Shown here in pieces: positions 36,401 to 43,243 of a stretch of DNA of 43,378 bases (position 1 is the stretch's first letter; each line of letters begins with the position of its first letter). The position numbers and the translations under genes are program-made. The DNA is taken from NCBI RefSeq assembly GCF_000003605.2, contig NW_003134342.1, forward strand, positions 193,602 through 236,979. The letters run 5' to 3'. The DNA comes from Saccoglossus kowalevskii (taxonomy: Eukaryota; Hemichordata; Enteropneusta; Harrimaniidae). Under the pieces are notes generated by a model that had not been told where the DNA came from, did not search any database, and was given only the letters and a program-made list of their open reading frames with translations.

Positions 36401-39400
36401 CTGGTGTCATTAGTTCATATCTGGCTGGTGTCATTAGTTCACATTTAACTGGCATTATTAGACAATATTTGGCTGGTGTCATTAGTTCATATCTGACTGG
36501 TGTCAGTAGTCCATATCTGTCTGGTGTCATTAGTCCATATTTAACTGGTGTCCTTAGACAGTATTTGACTGGCTCATTGGTCCATATCTGTCTGGTGTCA
36601 TTAGTCCATATTTAACTGGTGTCAGTTCATATCTGACTAGTGCCATTAGTCCATATCTGTTTGGTTCATTAGTTCATATCTGACTGGTGTCATTAGTCCA
36701 TATATGACTGGTGTCATTATAGTCCATGTTTGTCTATGACAGCCATATTCAACAGACAGAAGCTAAACTCAAAGATTTCAACTGTATGCAAAAACACATG
36801 GAAAAAACTTCTTACCTTGCATCACATAATTGTCCTGCACACTTTTTTCTGAAATGAGGTTCAGGTCTGAGAGATGGGTCACACTGTGACTCGTCTACCT
36901 CAATGTCATCATTATTATAACACTTAACATATGACTCAGATACTCCTAATCATTAAAAGAAAACAAATGAAAATCAATGTGAATCATTATCTTTAAATGA
37001 TAAGCATAGATTACTAGTAATGAGACAACAAATTTAAAAACGCATGGCAATTAAATACTTAATATTTTATTGAGCGAAAGGTTTCATCAAATAAATGACA
37101 AAGAGCATGTAAATATTGAGGTACACAAACTTGTTTTCACAAAAACATTGACTTAATGGCTTTCCCAATACCATTACGCCATGCTGTGGTTGCCATGTTG
37201 AATTTAATCTTTTCGCCACCAGTTCCCTCTTTTCATCACGATTTCAGAAATAGTCCTGTTTATAGTCTGCATTTTTCTTCAGAAGATTGGGACAAAAATA
37301 GTCACATTTTTTGAGTAAAAACTGAAAATTAACTCAAATTTTGTCTGTTGGTTCCAAAATTAGGGTTCATTTCCAGAAATAGTGAAGAATATAAGAAAAA
37401 ATACAGACAAATGAATGTCTGGTGGTGTAGAGGCTAAATTGGTCAAAATATATTACAATTAAGGTTCATAGTTTGTGTACCCACATTTTTTCCAGTTGTA
37501 CTGTATTTACCTGGAGAGCATGTAGCACTGCACTGTGCATAGGTAGCTACCCAGTAATAAGTAACAGCAGGAAGGTACTGTCTATCGAGCACTGTTCCGT
37601 TCATCATTGGTTCTTCAGAGGCTTCATAGAATTTACTCGTATTTGCGGGAAGTTTAGTAGAACTCAAACCTTCGATTACTGCCAGTGGTATTAAGGTAGA
37701 TGGCAGCTCAGCCTCAGAAAGTGGCTCCTTATGTATAGTACTTTTCTCTTGGTCTCTGTAACTGTAACTTCCAACCACTATAAAAGTTGGAAGCATTGAA
37801 TTACAATTTTAAATCATCACAAATTTCCATTAAATATCATTTACTACAATGTTCATAAAAAGCCAAAAAAAAAATATTCATATTTCTGGTCATCATCAAA
37901 ACTTTTTTTTTTTTTGCAAAAAAAAGGAAAGAAACATTTATTTTATCTCTTTTTTGCTGGGACCTATTTTATTATGATCATATATCAGTGGTTGCCAGCC
38001 CTCCAAAAAATAGTAATAAATTACACATTTACAAAATATTTATATCAAAATATGAATTTGAGCCATATCTAGAACTTGTAAAAAATATTAGTCATAGAAC
38101 AAGTATAACCAAATTTAGAATCTCTGCTCATACACTGTCAATTGAAAGGTTAAGATACAAAGGCATGCCTTCAGAGGAAATAATTTGTAATTTGTGTGAA
38201 GACAAGGCTATTGGTGATGAAATACATGCATTATTGGTTTGTAAGAACCAAAGGTTAATAACTAGTCGTACACAATTTATTAATACTTTGTCATTGTATA
38301 ATGATAGTCCACTAACATTATCAGAAAAAAACATGTTCAAACAAATTTTAAGTTCAAATGATGGTTTCATTACCAACAGCCTGGGAAAATTCATCAATGA
38401 TATTTTAACAGAAAACAAAAATGAAACTTTTAATATTTAACATTTTTTCTAACATTTATTTTATTTTTACAGTGTTTGTTTATTTATTTGTTTGTTTGTT
38501 TATAAAGTAATGTATATTGGCCAAAGATGATGTATTTTCCATGCATTATTTTGTGTCAAATATACTATACTATACTATACTATACTATACTATACTATAC
38601 TATACTATACTATACTATACTATACTATACTATACTATACTATACTATATATAAGAATACTATACTATATATAAGAAAAATTATTGTTTGAAAAATATAA
38701 TTGTTAAATCCTCAGGCTGGTGTATAAATGAAATCACAGTTCCAAATGAAAACCATGACATACCACCTTGTTCAAGTGCAGCATAGCTCAGATCCAAATA
38801 TGGAGATTGTTCTTCAGCTGGCAGATGTGATAACGGAACTGTATACTTATAGTTAATATGAACTGCATCAGATACCTCCGATAGCAGCTGAAGAAAACAA
38901 GAATTCAATTTAAAACTTGGCCACCAAATGTGTAAGCTTGAGTAGGCATTGTGTTCATTTAAAATTATTAAGAACAAACTTGGGGTATTAAATTCAATTG
39001 TTTACAGCTGCCCGAGAATAAAGCACAGTTCTAGGTGATGAAAACAATGCGTGTAAAATTGAACTTGTAAACAACAACATGACCCAATGACACTTACATG
39101 AAAAATCAACAAGTCATTGTTTTCATGGAAACATGTTCAGATATTCTCACCTTTGATTTGCTCTTTGTCATTATAAATGAGGGAAACCTTTTTATTCACT
39201 AATTTGTAGTTTAGCAACTTTGTTTACAGTCTGCTCTTTCCCATATGAAAAGTTGATAAAAATTTACGAACTTATTGGGCAAAAATGAAACATATCTGCC
39301 AGTCAAAGGGTTAGTTCAACTCCAAAAAGTTGATCTGAAACTTACCATGACACTTACTGACTCATCAATTGGTCCAGCTGATGTGATACTTTCTTCATTT

Positions 39401-41177
39401 CCTGATTGGCTTAATGATGACCTTGTATAGTTAAAGACAGTTCCTACTATTTCATAGACACCAGGATTATTAATAATCCAATATCCATTTAAAAAAAACT
39501 CACCGCTTGACACTCGCATAGCTGAACAGGGTAAATGTCAAAAAATATTTAGTAATTGACAGAGGCCACCAAAAAACCACAATTTGTGATTTACATTTTA
39601 CAATGAATTATTTGCAAGTTTTAGATTTTAAATTGCAATCCTATATATGAATACAATATAATAATTATTAAATTTAATTCAACACTATATACGGTTGTGT
39701 TTTAAGTGAGTTTAATTGAATTAACCATGATGTACTGTCTATTTATAAAGTTTGAATTGCTCAAAGCATTTTCAAATCAAAGTGGTACGAACACCTAATT
39801 ACACGAAGAACATAGAACACTGGGGTATTTGAAACCAAAAATTGTCATTCCAGCTCAGCAGCCAATCAGCGACGGCCTTACAGTCAGATGACAATTTCGG
39901 TTTCAAATACCCCAGGAAAGTGTTCTAGGTTCTTCGCGTAATTAGGTGTTCGTATGCAAGGAATTTTTCCACACAAAAACACCGAATTTGACCGTTTTTT
40001 GTTATCGGTTGGTCTAATATAACCCCAACCGATAGTATTTTTGTAAAAGATTAGTATTTTTGTTCAGATTTATAGGAATCTGAAAAACATGTTTCACAAC
40101 TTGTCTCTTATTTAGTTTAACGCTGCATTCAAGATGGTGAACCCATAGAGTAAATATCGTATTTATTTATTATCACGTGTGCACCAGCTGACTGTGCTGG
40201 TATGGTATGGTAAACCAATCACAAAACCATTAAATGTGTATGTGTATATGTATCAGATAAGGTATTTCCTATGTGTGAAGATAGAAGAGAATTGGTCCAA
40301 GTGTTTCAGAGATACAACTCTGGACACAAGTACGCACACACAGAGACTAAATTATAAGTCCCTGTTTTGGACTTTGTCTGAACAGGAACTAAGAAACATA
40401 AAGGCTTTTCTGATGACAAAATGAATTTGACGAAATCACAAAATCAATATTAAATGTGAAAAGCATTTCCACTGTGATTGATTGGCAATTTACACAAGAC
40501 TCTTGGTGGACCAAAAAAAATGATGATTTTTTTGTAACAAAGACAACAATAACCTAGCTAATAAACACAAAATACAAGTATGTCAGACTTTCATCAGATC
40601 ATCAGAATAGCTTGCAACTTTCACATTTGTTTTTCTGCACAAGTTATACAAATTATAATAAATAATTTAATTAGAAGTCTTTTACAAGAGCTTCCTTGTA
40701 TTAAATTCCATTCAGAAGACTCACCAAGGTAGGAGTCAGGATTCCTTACTTTTTCCACTACACTGATGTGTACCGCACCCTTTGGTATTACCACTATTTC
40801 TGTATAGCCTGCAGTAAAAGTACACAGACGCACCAGTATTATTCAAAGTGTTTTTAGATTTTTTACAATTTCAGAAATTTAAGGTTTTACAAAGCAACAT
40901 GATTACAACTGCTTAAAATAGCTTTGGAAATAATATGAGGTTAATACGAGGATACTGAAAAGTATGCACAAAGACAGTACAGCAAGAGTATTAACCAACG
41001 AACAGTAGAGATCGATGGGACCGCATACTGTTTGAATATATAGACAGGTTTACCTATAGTTGCATTGCTTTCCCTGTAATCACGCGAAACTGTTCTGCAC
41101 TGATTACCATTGCCACCACAAATACCACATTTATCTAGCGTCAACGTAGAATAAAGTTTACCATCACATCCTACAGG
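21316..41177 (-). CDS. ADAMTS-like extracellular matrix protein (ADAMTSL2/4/6-THSD4 class), 3' part, 12 exons
   Basis: Spliced gene, read from 41177 down to the TGA at 21318-21316. Exons: 41177-41054, 40808-40725, 39521-39346, 38887-38764, 37777-37511, 36945-36816, 27314-27107, 25629-25477, 24674-24515, 22793-22608, 22055-21911, 21434-21316. All introns are GT-AG and all junction phases match. About 624 residues are visible: end of the Cys-rich domain (1-29, CGICGG motif), ADAMTS spacer (about 30-185), six TSRs (about 248-583) and PLAC (586-624). No metalloprotease, Kunitz or Ig exon is seen, and PLAC directly follows the last TSR. This fits the ADAMTSL2/4/6 layout rather than papilin or ADAMTSL1/3; a true ADAMTS with its protease upstream is not excluded. 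Family members are secreted matrix proteins linked to fibrillin microfibrils; that role is inferred. Several NxS/T sites and W-x-x-C motifs are present. Exon 24674-24515 has a one-base insertion. The 5' end lies outside the window. Confidence 0.9.
21590..21885. repeat. Degenerate 16-19-bp tandem repeat in the last ADAMTSL intron
   Basis: About 16 imperfect copies of TAGACAGGTTTCAGTT and TAGACAAGTTTCATTA, filling most of the 476-base intron 21435-21910 between the last TSR exon and the PLAC exon. Confidence 0.9.
21911..22055 (-). CDS. ADAMTSL exon 11 of window: last TSR
   Basis: Acceptor ttcttggcag|TGT and donor CCTAG|GTAGGA; 145 nt, phase 0 in, one base out. It encodes CSRSCGRGIKRREVKCYLDD, then CDSDNKPAAEEECEQQTCPS. 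The repeat is complete with six Cys and matches the O-fucose consensus. It joins to the PLAC exon. Confidence 0.93.
22056..22607. other. ADAMTSL intron, no other feature
   Basis: Contains a short GAATGAAAGAGT repeat at about 22560-22595. Otherwise featureless. Confidence 0.5.
22608..22793 (-). CDS. ADAMTSL exon 10 of window: TSR, symmetric 0-0 exon
   Basis: Acceptor tttccag|TGT and donor TCTGAG|GTTAGA; 62 codons, no lesion. It encodes CSSSCGHGTRTRLLIC, then CDPSTKPNESAVC and EWFSTEWSE. CSSSCG matches the O-fucosylation consensus, N-E-S is a sequon, and EWSE-C across the junction forms a W-x-x-C C-mannosylation-type motif. Confidence 0.93.
23155..23275. repeat. Single dispersed copy of the ~143-bp repeat
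   Basis: ACTAAACAGGTCTGTGCATT, AGCATCTATGTATTAAGTTT and CATTGAAATCTGATT match the consensus of the 42140-43190 array. It lies in the intron 22794-24514. Confidence 0.75.
23409..23613. mobile_element. MITE, family B copy 3
   Basis: Contains TAATAGTCTTCACTTTCCTT, AGAAGATTGGGACAAAAATA, AATTTTGTCTGTTGGCTAC and GAATATAAGAAAAAAGTGCAG, and ends GGTGGTGAACAGATTAA. The left TIR is eroded. Confidence 0.85.
23614..24514. other. Remainder of ADAMTSL intron, nothing recognised
   Basis: A C-run at about 23720-23735. The 116-residue minus-strand frame at 24174-24524 overlaps the next exon in another frame and is not a gene. Confidence 0.5.
24515..24674 (-). pseudogene. ADAMTSL exon 9 of window: TSR exon with a one-base insertion
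   Basis: Acceptor gattatag|TGT and donor GAACCT|GTAAGT. The first four codons give C-S-G-N as expected for a TSR. The next codon should be TGT, but one extra base at 24660-24661 (CCACCAG on the + strand where CCACAG is expected) shifts the frame, which then hits a TGA about 11 codons later. Past the insertion the correct frame resumes and reads GTKSRNLLCLDRE, then CSMESKPKKTVEACGQNC and YWVPQVWEP. Length is 160 nt where 159 would be in phase with both neighbours. It could be an assembly or sequencing error, a polymorphism, or a real lesion. The rest of the exon and both splice sites look intact. Confidence 0.85.
24822..25033. mobile_element. 212-bp MITE, family A copy 2
   Basis: Nearly identical to 2264-2475 over its full length and with the same ends (TACTGTAGAATACTTTATTT to GTATTCCACAGTA). 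Its inner arms are the better preserved, with GCGAAAATTAAATCCAGCGA mirrored by TCGCTTGGAATTAATTTTCG. Confidence 0.92.
25477..25629 (-). CDS. ADAMTSL exon 8 of window: TSR, symmetric 0-0 exon
   Basis: Acceptor ttttcgcag|TGT and donor AGTGAG|GTAAGT; exactly 51 codons. It starts CSKKCGSGVQRRRVRC and ends GQWAGTPWSE. The exon boundary sits just before the CS of the TSR core, so Trp residues of the next repeat are encoded at this exon's end. The O-fucose consensus is lost here (Lys instead of Ser/Thr). Confidence 0.93.
25700..25813. mobile_element. MITE, family T copy 2
   Basis: TTAAAGCGAGGGAGTCGTCA on the left and, in reverse complement, TTAAAGTGGGAGGGTCGACA on the right. The internal CAGATGGCCATAGCGTGTCA is shared with 9131-9296. 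It is 114 bp, so about 50 bp shorter on the right side. Confidence 0.85.
25934..25974. repeat. (AAAC)n microsatellite
   Basis: About ten copies of the AAAC tetranucleotide. Confidence 0.97.
25975..26800. other. ADAMTSL intron, nothing recognised
   Basis: AT-rich, no feature. Confidence 0.45.
26805..27035. repeat. Degenerate ~25-bp repeat
   Basis: TGATTTTCAAGTAGCCAAC-like phrases recur about eight times with variable spacing, directly upstream of the 27107 donor. Confidence 0.65.
27107..27314 (-). CDS. ADAMTSL exon 7 of window: complete TSR
   Basis: Acceptor gtattttag|G and donor GGTGAG|GTATGA; 208 nt. It encodes WVESSWSRCSVTCGAGVKYR, then CNPNTKPATIQACEKQPCG, and ends with WETSEWGE, which begins the next TSR. 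CSVTCG fits the C-x-x-S/T-C-G O-fucosylation consensus. The exon lies directly downstream of the large 24-bp array intron. Confidence 0.93.
27400..32840. repeat. 24-bp tandem array A (about 220 units), in the ADAMTSL intron
   Basis: Head-to-tail 24-bp units built on CACTAGTTCATATTC, with two main subtypes: one continues AACAGGTGT, the other CAGAGGTGT. The first and last few units are degenerate. Larger segments recur: the CAACATATGCCACTAG block occurs at 27674, 30044 and 30974, and the off-register TATCACTGTAACACTAG junction occurs near 28980 and 31590 (offset 2610). Because 24 is a multiple of three, all frames tend to stay open on both strands and give false 8-residue-repeat ORFs. The whole array lies in the intron between exons 36816-36945 and 27107-27314. 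Confidence 0.97.
32841..33220. other. Unique spacer between the two 24-bp arrays
   Basis: About 380 bases without the 24-bp period. It contains a 10-bp palindrome TCGCTAGCGA flanked by AGCCAATT and AATTGGCT (32868-32899). No coding signal matching the gene is seen. Degenerate array-like sequence is found on both edges. Confidence 0.7.
33221..36760. repeat. 24-bp tandem array B (about 147 units), in the ADAMTSL intron
   Basis: 24-bp units built on GTCATTAGTCCATATTTG followed by ACTGGT. Subtypes: a CTGTATCTG form often alternating with the basic form as a 48-bp dimer, a CTTAGACAATATTTG form, a TGGCTGG form, and shorter 22-bp units beginning TTCATTAG. A segment of about 1.2 kb recurs (34045-34580 versus 35260-35810), with a further partial copy near 36215-36615. 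The consensus matches array A at 19 of 24 positions, so the two arrays share an ancestor. Both edges carry array-A-like CCATATTCAACA units. Confidence 0.97.
36816..36945 (-). CDS. ADAMTSL exon 6 of window: rest of the first post-spacer TSR
   Basis: Acceptor atgattag|GA and donor GCAAG|GTAAGA; 130 nt. It encodes VSESYVKCYNNDDIEVDESQ, then CDPSLRPEP and KKCAGQLCDA, the C-terminal half of a TSR with the usual C-D-P...P...C...C pattern. The last codon is split AG|G (Arg) across the 9.5-kb intron 36815-27315. Confidence 0.9.
36946..37202. other. ADAMTSL intron, nothing recognised
   Basis: Short AT-rich intron segment before the family B MITE. Confidence 0.5.
37203..37438. mobile_element. MITE, family B copy 4
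   Basis: The best-preserved ends: TTTAATCTTTTCGCCACCAG on the left and, in reverse complement, ATTTAGCCTCTACACCACCA on the right. The full internal phrase order is the same as at 9941-10178. Confidence 0.88.
37511..37777 (-). CDS. ADAMTSL exon 5 of window: linker and start of the first post-spacer TSR
   Basis: Acceptor tttttatag|TG and donor CCAG|GTAAAT; 267 nt, phase 1 in and phase 1 out. The first two-thirds is a polar linker rich in S/T/E with N-T-S and N-G-T sequons. The exon ends in YYWVATYAQCSATCSPG, the start of a TSR with one Trp layer position and a Cys-Ser-x-Thr-Cys motif. The usual CG after the second Cys is CS here, so the O-fucose consensus is incomplete. Confidence 0.9.
37978..38660 (+). 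mobile_element. 3' end of a non-LTR retrotransposon (LINE) with (ATACT)n tail
   Basis: The open frame to 38440 ends with a C-terminal tail typical of LINE ORF2 proteins: RISAHTLSIERLRYKGMPSE, then a CX2CX9HX4C zinc-knuckle (ICNLC...IHALLVC). The 5' part, including the reverse-transcriptase core, is missing. After the stop comes a short AT-rich 3' UTR with TTTGTTTGTTTGTTTA, then about 18 ATACT pentamers at 38558-38650. It is inserted antisense in the ADAMTSL intron 37778-38763. The clade (Jockey-, CR1- or L2-like) cannot be fixed from this piece. Confidence 0.85.
38558..38675. repeat. (ATACT)n pentanucleotide tail
   Basis: About 18 perfect copies followed by an interrupted second short run (AAGAATACTATACTATATAT). 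Its position directly after the LINE 3' UTR suggests it began as the retrotransposition tail. Confidence 0.93.
38764..38887 (-). CDS. ADAMTSL exon 4 of window: end of spacer
   Basis: Acceptor ttttcttcag|CTG. It encodes the closing spacer strand (VHINYKYTVPL, comparable to the family 'GIxYEYxxP' motif) and a linker. The donor is ambiguous: two GT dinucleotides three bases apart (GTGGTA) both keep phase 1, ending the exon at 38764 or 38767 and differing by one Gly codon. I chose 38764 because GTATGT is the better donor. Confidence 0.85.
38888..39345. other. ADAMTSL intron, nothing recognised
   Basis: No repeat element or secondary gene seen. A phrase near 39150-39310 (TTTGTTTACAGTCTGCTCTTT) is loosely like family B. 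Confidence 0.4.
39346..39521 (-). CDS. ADAMTSL exon 3 of window: central spacer
   Basis: Acceptor tgttcag|CT, donor GTCATG|GTAAGT, 176 nt. It encodes GEFFLNGYWIINNPGVYEI followed by VGTVFNYTR, the canonical core of the spacer (NG-W-x-I, then G-T-x-F-x-Y-x-R) with an N-Y-T sequon. It ends in phase 0 after SVSVM, which continues into LLSEVSDAV in the next exon, matching the family's 'pv.Vm.l' strand. Confidence 0.92.
39786..39954. mobile_element. 169-bp foldback MITE
   Basis: Left arm TACGAACACCTAATTACACG and right arm, in reverse complement, TACGAACACCTAATTACGCG. The arms pair for about 65 bases (through GGGGTATTTGAAACC and ATTGTCAT) with a small bulge, leaving a loop of about 35 bases. TA at each end could be the target duplication. 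It lies in the intron 39522-40724. Confidence 0.9.
39955..40724. other. ADAMTSL intron, nothing recognised
   Basis: The 81-residue plus-strand frame at 40179-40424 has no recognisable domain. Confidence 0.4.
40725..40808 (-). CDS. ADAMTSL exon 2 of window: spacer, GY..IVVIPKGA segment
   Basis: Acceptor ctgcag|GC and donor CTTG|GTGAGT. The split codon G|GC gives Gly, so the join reads ATIGYTEIVVIPKGAVHISV, the conserved opening of the ADAMTS spacer module. The exon is 84 nt and leaves one base for the next exon, where the join gives SYLAMRV, matching the family's 'nYLAl' motif. Confidence 0.9.
41054..41177 (-). CDS. ADAMTSL exon 1 of window: end of Cys-rich domain, start of spacer
   Basis: Acceptor ttcag before CCT and donor ATAG|GTAAAC; starts in phase 0 and leaves one base (G) for the next exon. 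It encodes PVGCDGKLYS, then DKCGICGGNGNQC, the hallmark of the last part of the ADAMTS/ADAMTSL Cys-rich domain, followed by the start of the spacer with an N-A-T glycosylation site. The residues just before the acceptor (an in-frame Met and Cys) are intron read-through. The exon carrying the preceding Cys-rich residues is not in the remaining 2.2 kb and must lie beyond the right end. Confidence 0.9.
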
Positions 41178-41189
41178 CTGAATACACAA

Positions 41190-42012
41190 ATGATGTTCTA
41201 GGTGATTCTATAAATCCTATATACCATGATATGCTATAAATCCTATATACATGATATGATATATATCGTATATACCATAATATGATATAAATTCTATATA
41301 CCATGATATACTATAAATCCTATATACCATAATATGATATAAATTCTATATACCATGATATGCTATAAATCCTATATACATGATATGCAATAAATCCTAT
41401 ATACATGATATGCAATAAATCCTATATACCATGATATGCAATAAATCCTATATACCATGATATGCAATAAATCCTATATACCATGATATGCAATAAATCC
41501 TATATACCATGATATGATATAAATTCTATATACCATAGTATGATATAAATTCTATATACCATGATATGCTATAAATCCTATATACATGATATGATATAAA
41601 TCCTATATACCATAATATGATATAAATTCTATATACCATGATATGCTATAAATCCTATATACATGATATGCAATAAATCCTATATACATGATATGCAATA
41701 AATCCTATATACATGATATGCAATAAATCCTATATACCATGATATGCAATAAATCCTATATACATGATATGCAATAAATCCTATATACATGATATGCAAT
41801 AAATCCTATATACCATGATATGCAATAAATCCTATATACCATGATATGCTATAAATCCTATATACCATGATATGCAATAAATCCTATATACCATGATATG
41901 CAATAAGTCCTATATACATGATATGCAATAAATCCTATATACCATGATATGCAATAAATCCTATATACCATGATATGCAATAAATCCTATATACCATGAT
42001 ATGATATAAATA
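41190..42012. repeat. 25-26-bp AT-rich minisatellite, about 32 units
   Basis: Units of ATGCAATAAATCCTATATAC followed by CATGAT or ATGAT. Variants have GATATAAATTC or GCTATAAATCC. It begins just 13 bases upstream (5') of the acceptor of the first visible exon. Confidence 0.96.
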
Positions 42013-42139
42013 GCAGTCTACATGATGTACCATCAAATACTTGTGGTGATAGCCACGCGCGGATTTAGGGGGATCAAAGAAAGCTTAGAAAGAACTCCTG
42101 TGTGCAGAGAGTATTGAAGACACATTAAAAATTGATTAA

Positions 42140-43190
42140 AAATTACTTGTACATGAGATTCTGATGGAAAAGCTGAAAACTAATTATGTAAATCAGGTAA
42201 TTAATATGAACAAAACAGAAGAGAACAAAAAAATTACGAATTATTATGCTAATTAGAGAATTAATATGAACAAATTTTAACCCAAAATTAATCAGGCCTG
42301 TCTATTGTCCTAGAGCATTTATGTACCAAATTTTATTCAAATGTGATGATCAGTAATTGAGATATCAGTGTTAATTAAGTATGTTAATTAGGTGATTAAT
42401 AAGCATAAATATTTACCAAAAACTAATAGTTCTCTTCAAAAGTTTCATTAAAATCCAATTTGTGTTTTTTTATATATCAGGGGAACATTATGCAAATTAG
42501 ATAGTTAATATCCAATTAAAACTAATCAGGTCTCTGCATAGTCCTAGAAGATCTATGTAGCAAGTCTCCTTGAAATATGATGATTGGTACTTGAGATATT
42601 AGGCAAAAAGCTGAAAATTAACTAATTATGCTAATAAGGTAATTAATATGCACAAATATTTACCTGAAAACTAATCAGGGGTCTGCACAGTCCTTAAGTA
42701 ACTATGTACCAAGTGTCATTGAAATGTGATGATTACTACTTGAAATATCAAAAGCTGAAAATTAATTAATTATGCAAATTAGCAAATTAATATGTACTGA
42801 TATTACCCTAAAAACTATGAGGTCTGTGCAGTGCCCTATGACATCTATGTACCAAGTGTCATTGAAATGTGATGATTACTACTTGAAATATCAAAAGCTG
42901 AAAATTAAATAATTATGCAAATTAGGTAATTAATATGTACTTATATTACCCTAAAAACTATCAGATCTGTGCAGTGTTCTATGACATCTATGTACCAAGT
43001 TTTATTGAAATGTGATGATTACTACTTGAGATATCAGGGAAAAGCCAAAAATTGATTAATCATTATGCAAATTAGGTAATTAATATTGCACAGATTTTTA
43101 CCAAAACCTAATCAAATCTGCGCATTGGCCCAGAGCATCTATGTACCAAGTTTCATCAAAATCCAATGAGTGGTTCTTGAGATATCAGTG
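42140..43190. repeat. ~143-bp tandem repeat, about 7 diverged units
   Basis: Each unit carries CTAATCAGGTCTGTGCA, CATCTATGTACCAAGTTTCA, TTGAAATGTGATGATTACTA and AATTATGCAAATTAGGTAAT. The phrase GAAATGTGATGATTACTACT recurs at about 42721, 42864 and 43006. Older units lie to the left (42140-42560). An (AC)n stretch follows at 43199-43245. A solitary copy lies at 23155-23275. Confidence 0.88.
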
Positions 43191-43198
43191 GAACAGGA

Positions 43199-43243
43199 AC
43201 ACACACACACAGACACACACACAGACACACAGACAGACACACT
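43199..43243. repeat. (AC)n / (ACAG)n microsatellite
   Basis: ACACACACAC interspersed with ACAG, ending the 143-bp array. Confidence 0.93.

Noticed and set aside
33284-36615. ORFs up to 299 codons such as the minus-strand NDTSQIWI-type repeat
   Set aside because: Same cause: 24-bp array B. Overlapping plus- and minus-strand frames mirror each other.
37473-37694. 73-codon plus-strand ORF
   Set aside because: It is the antisense shadow of the ADAMTSL exon 37511-37777.
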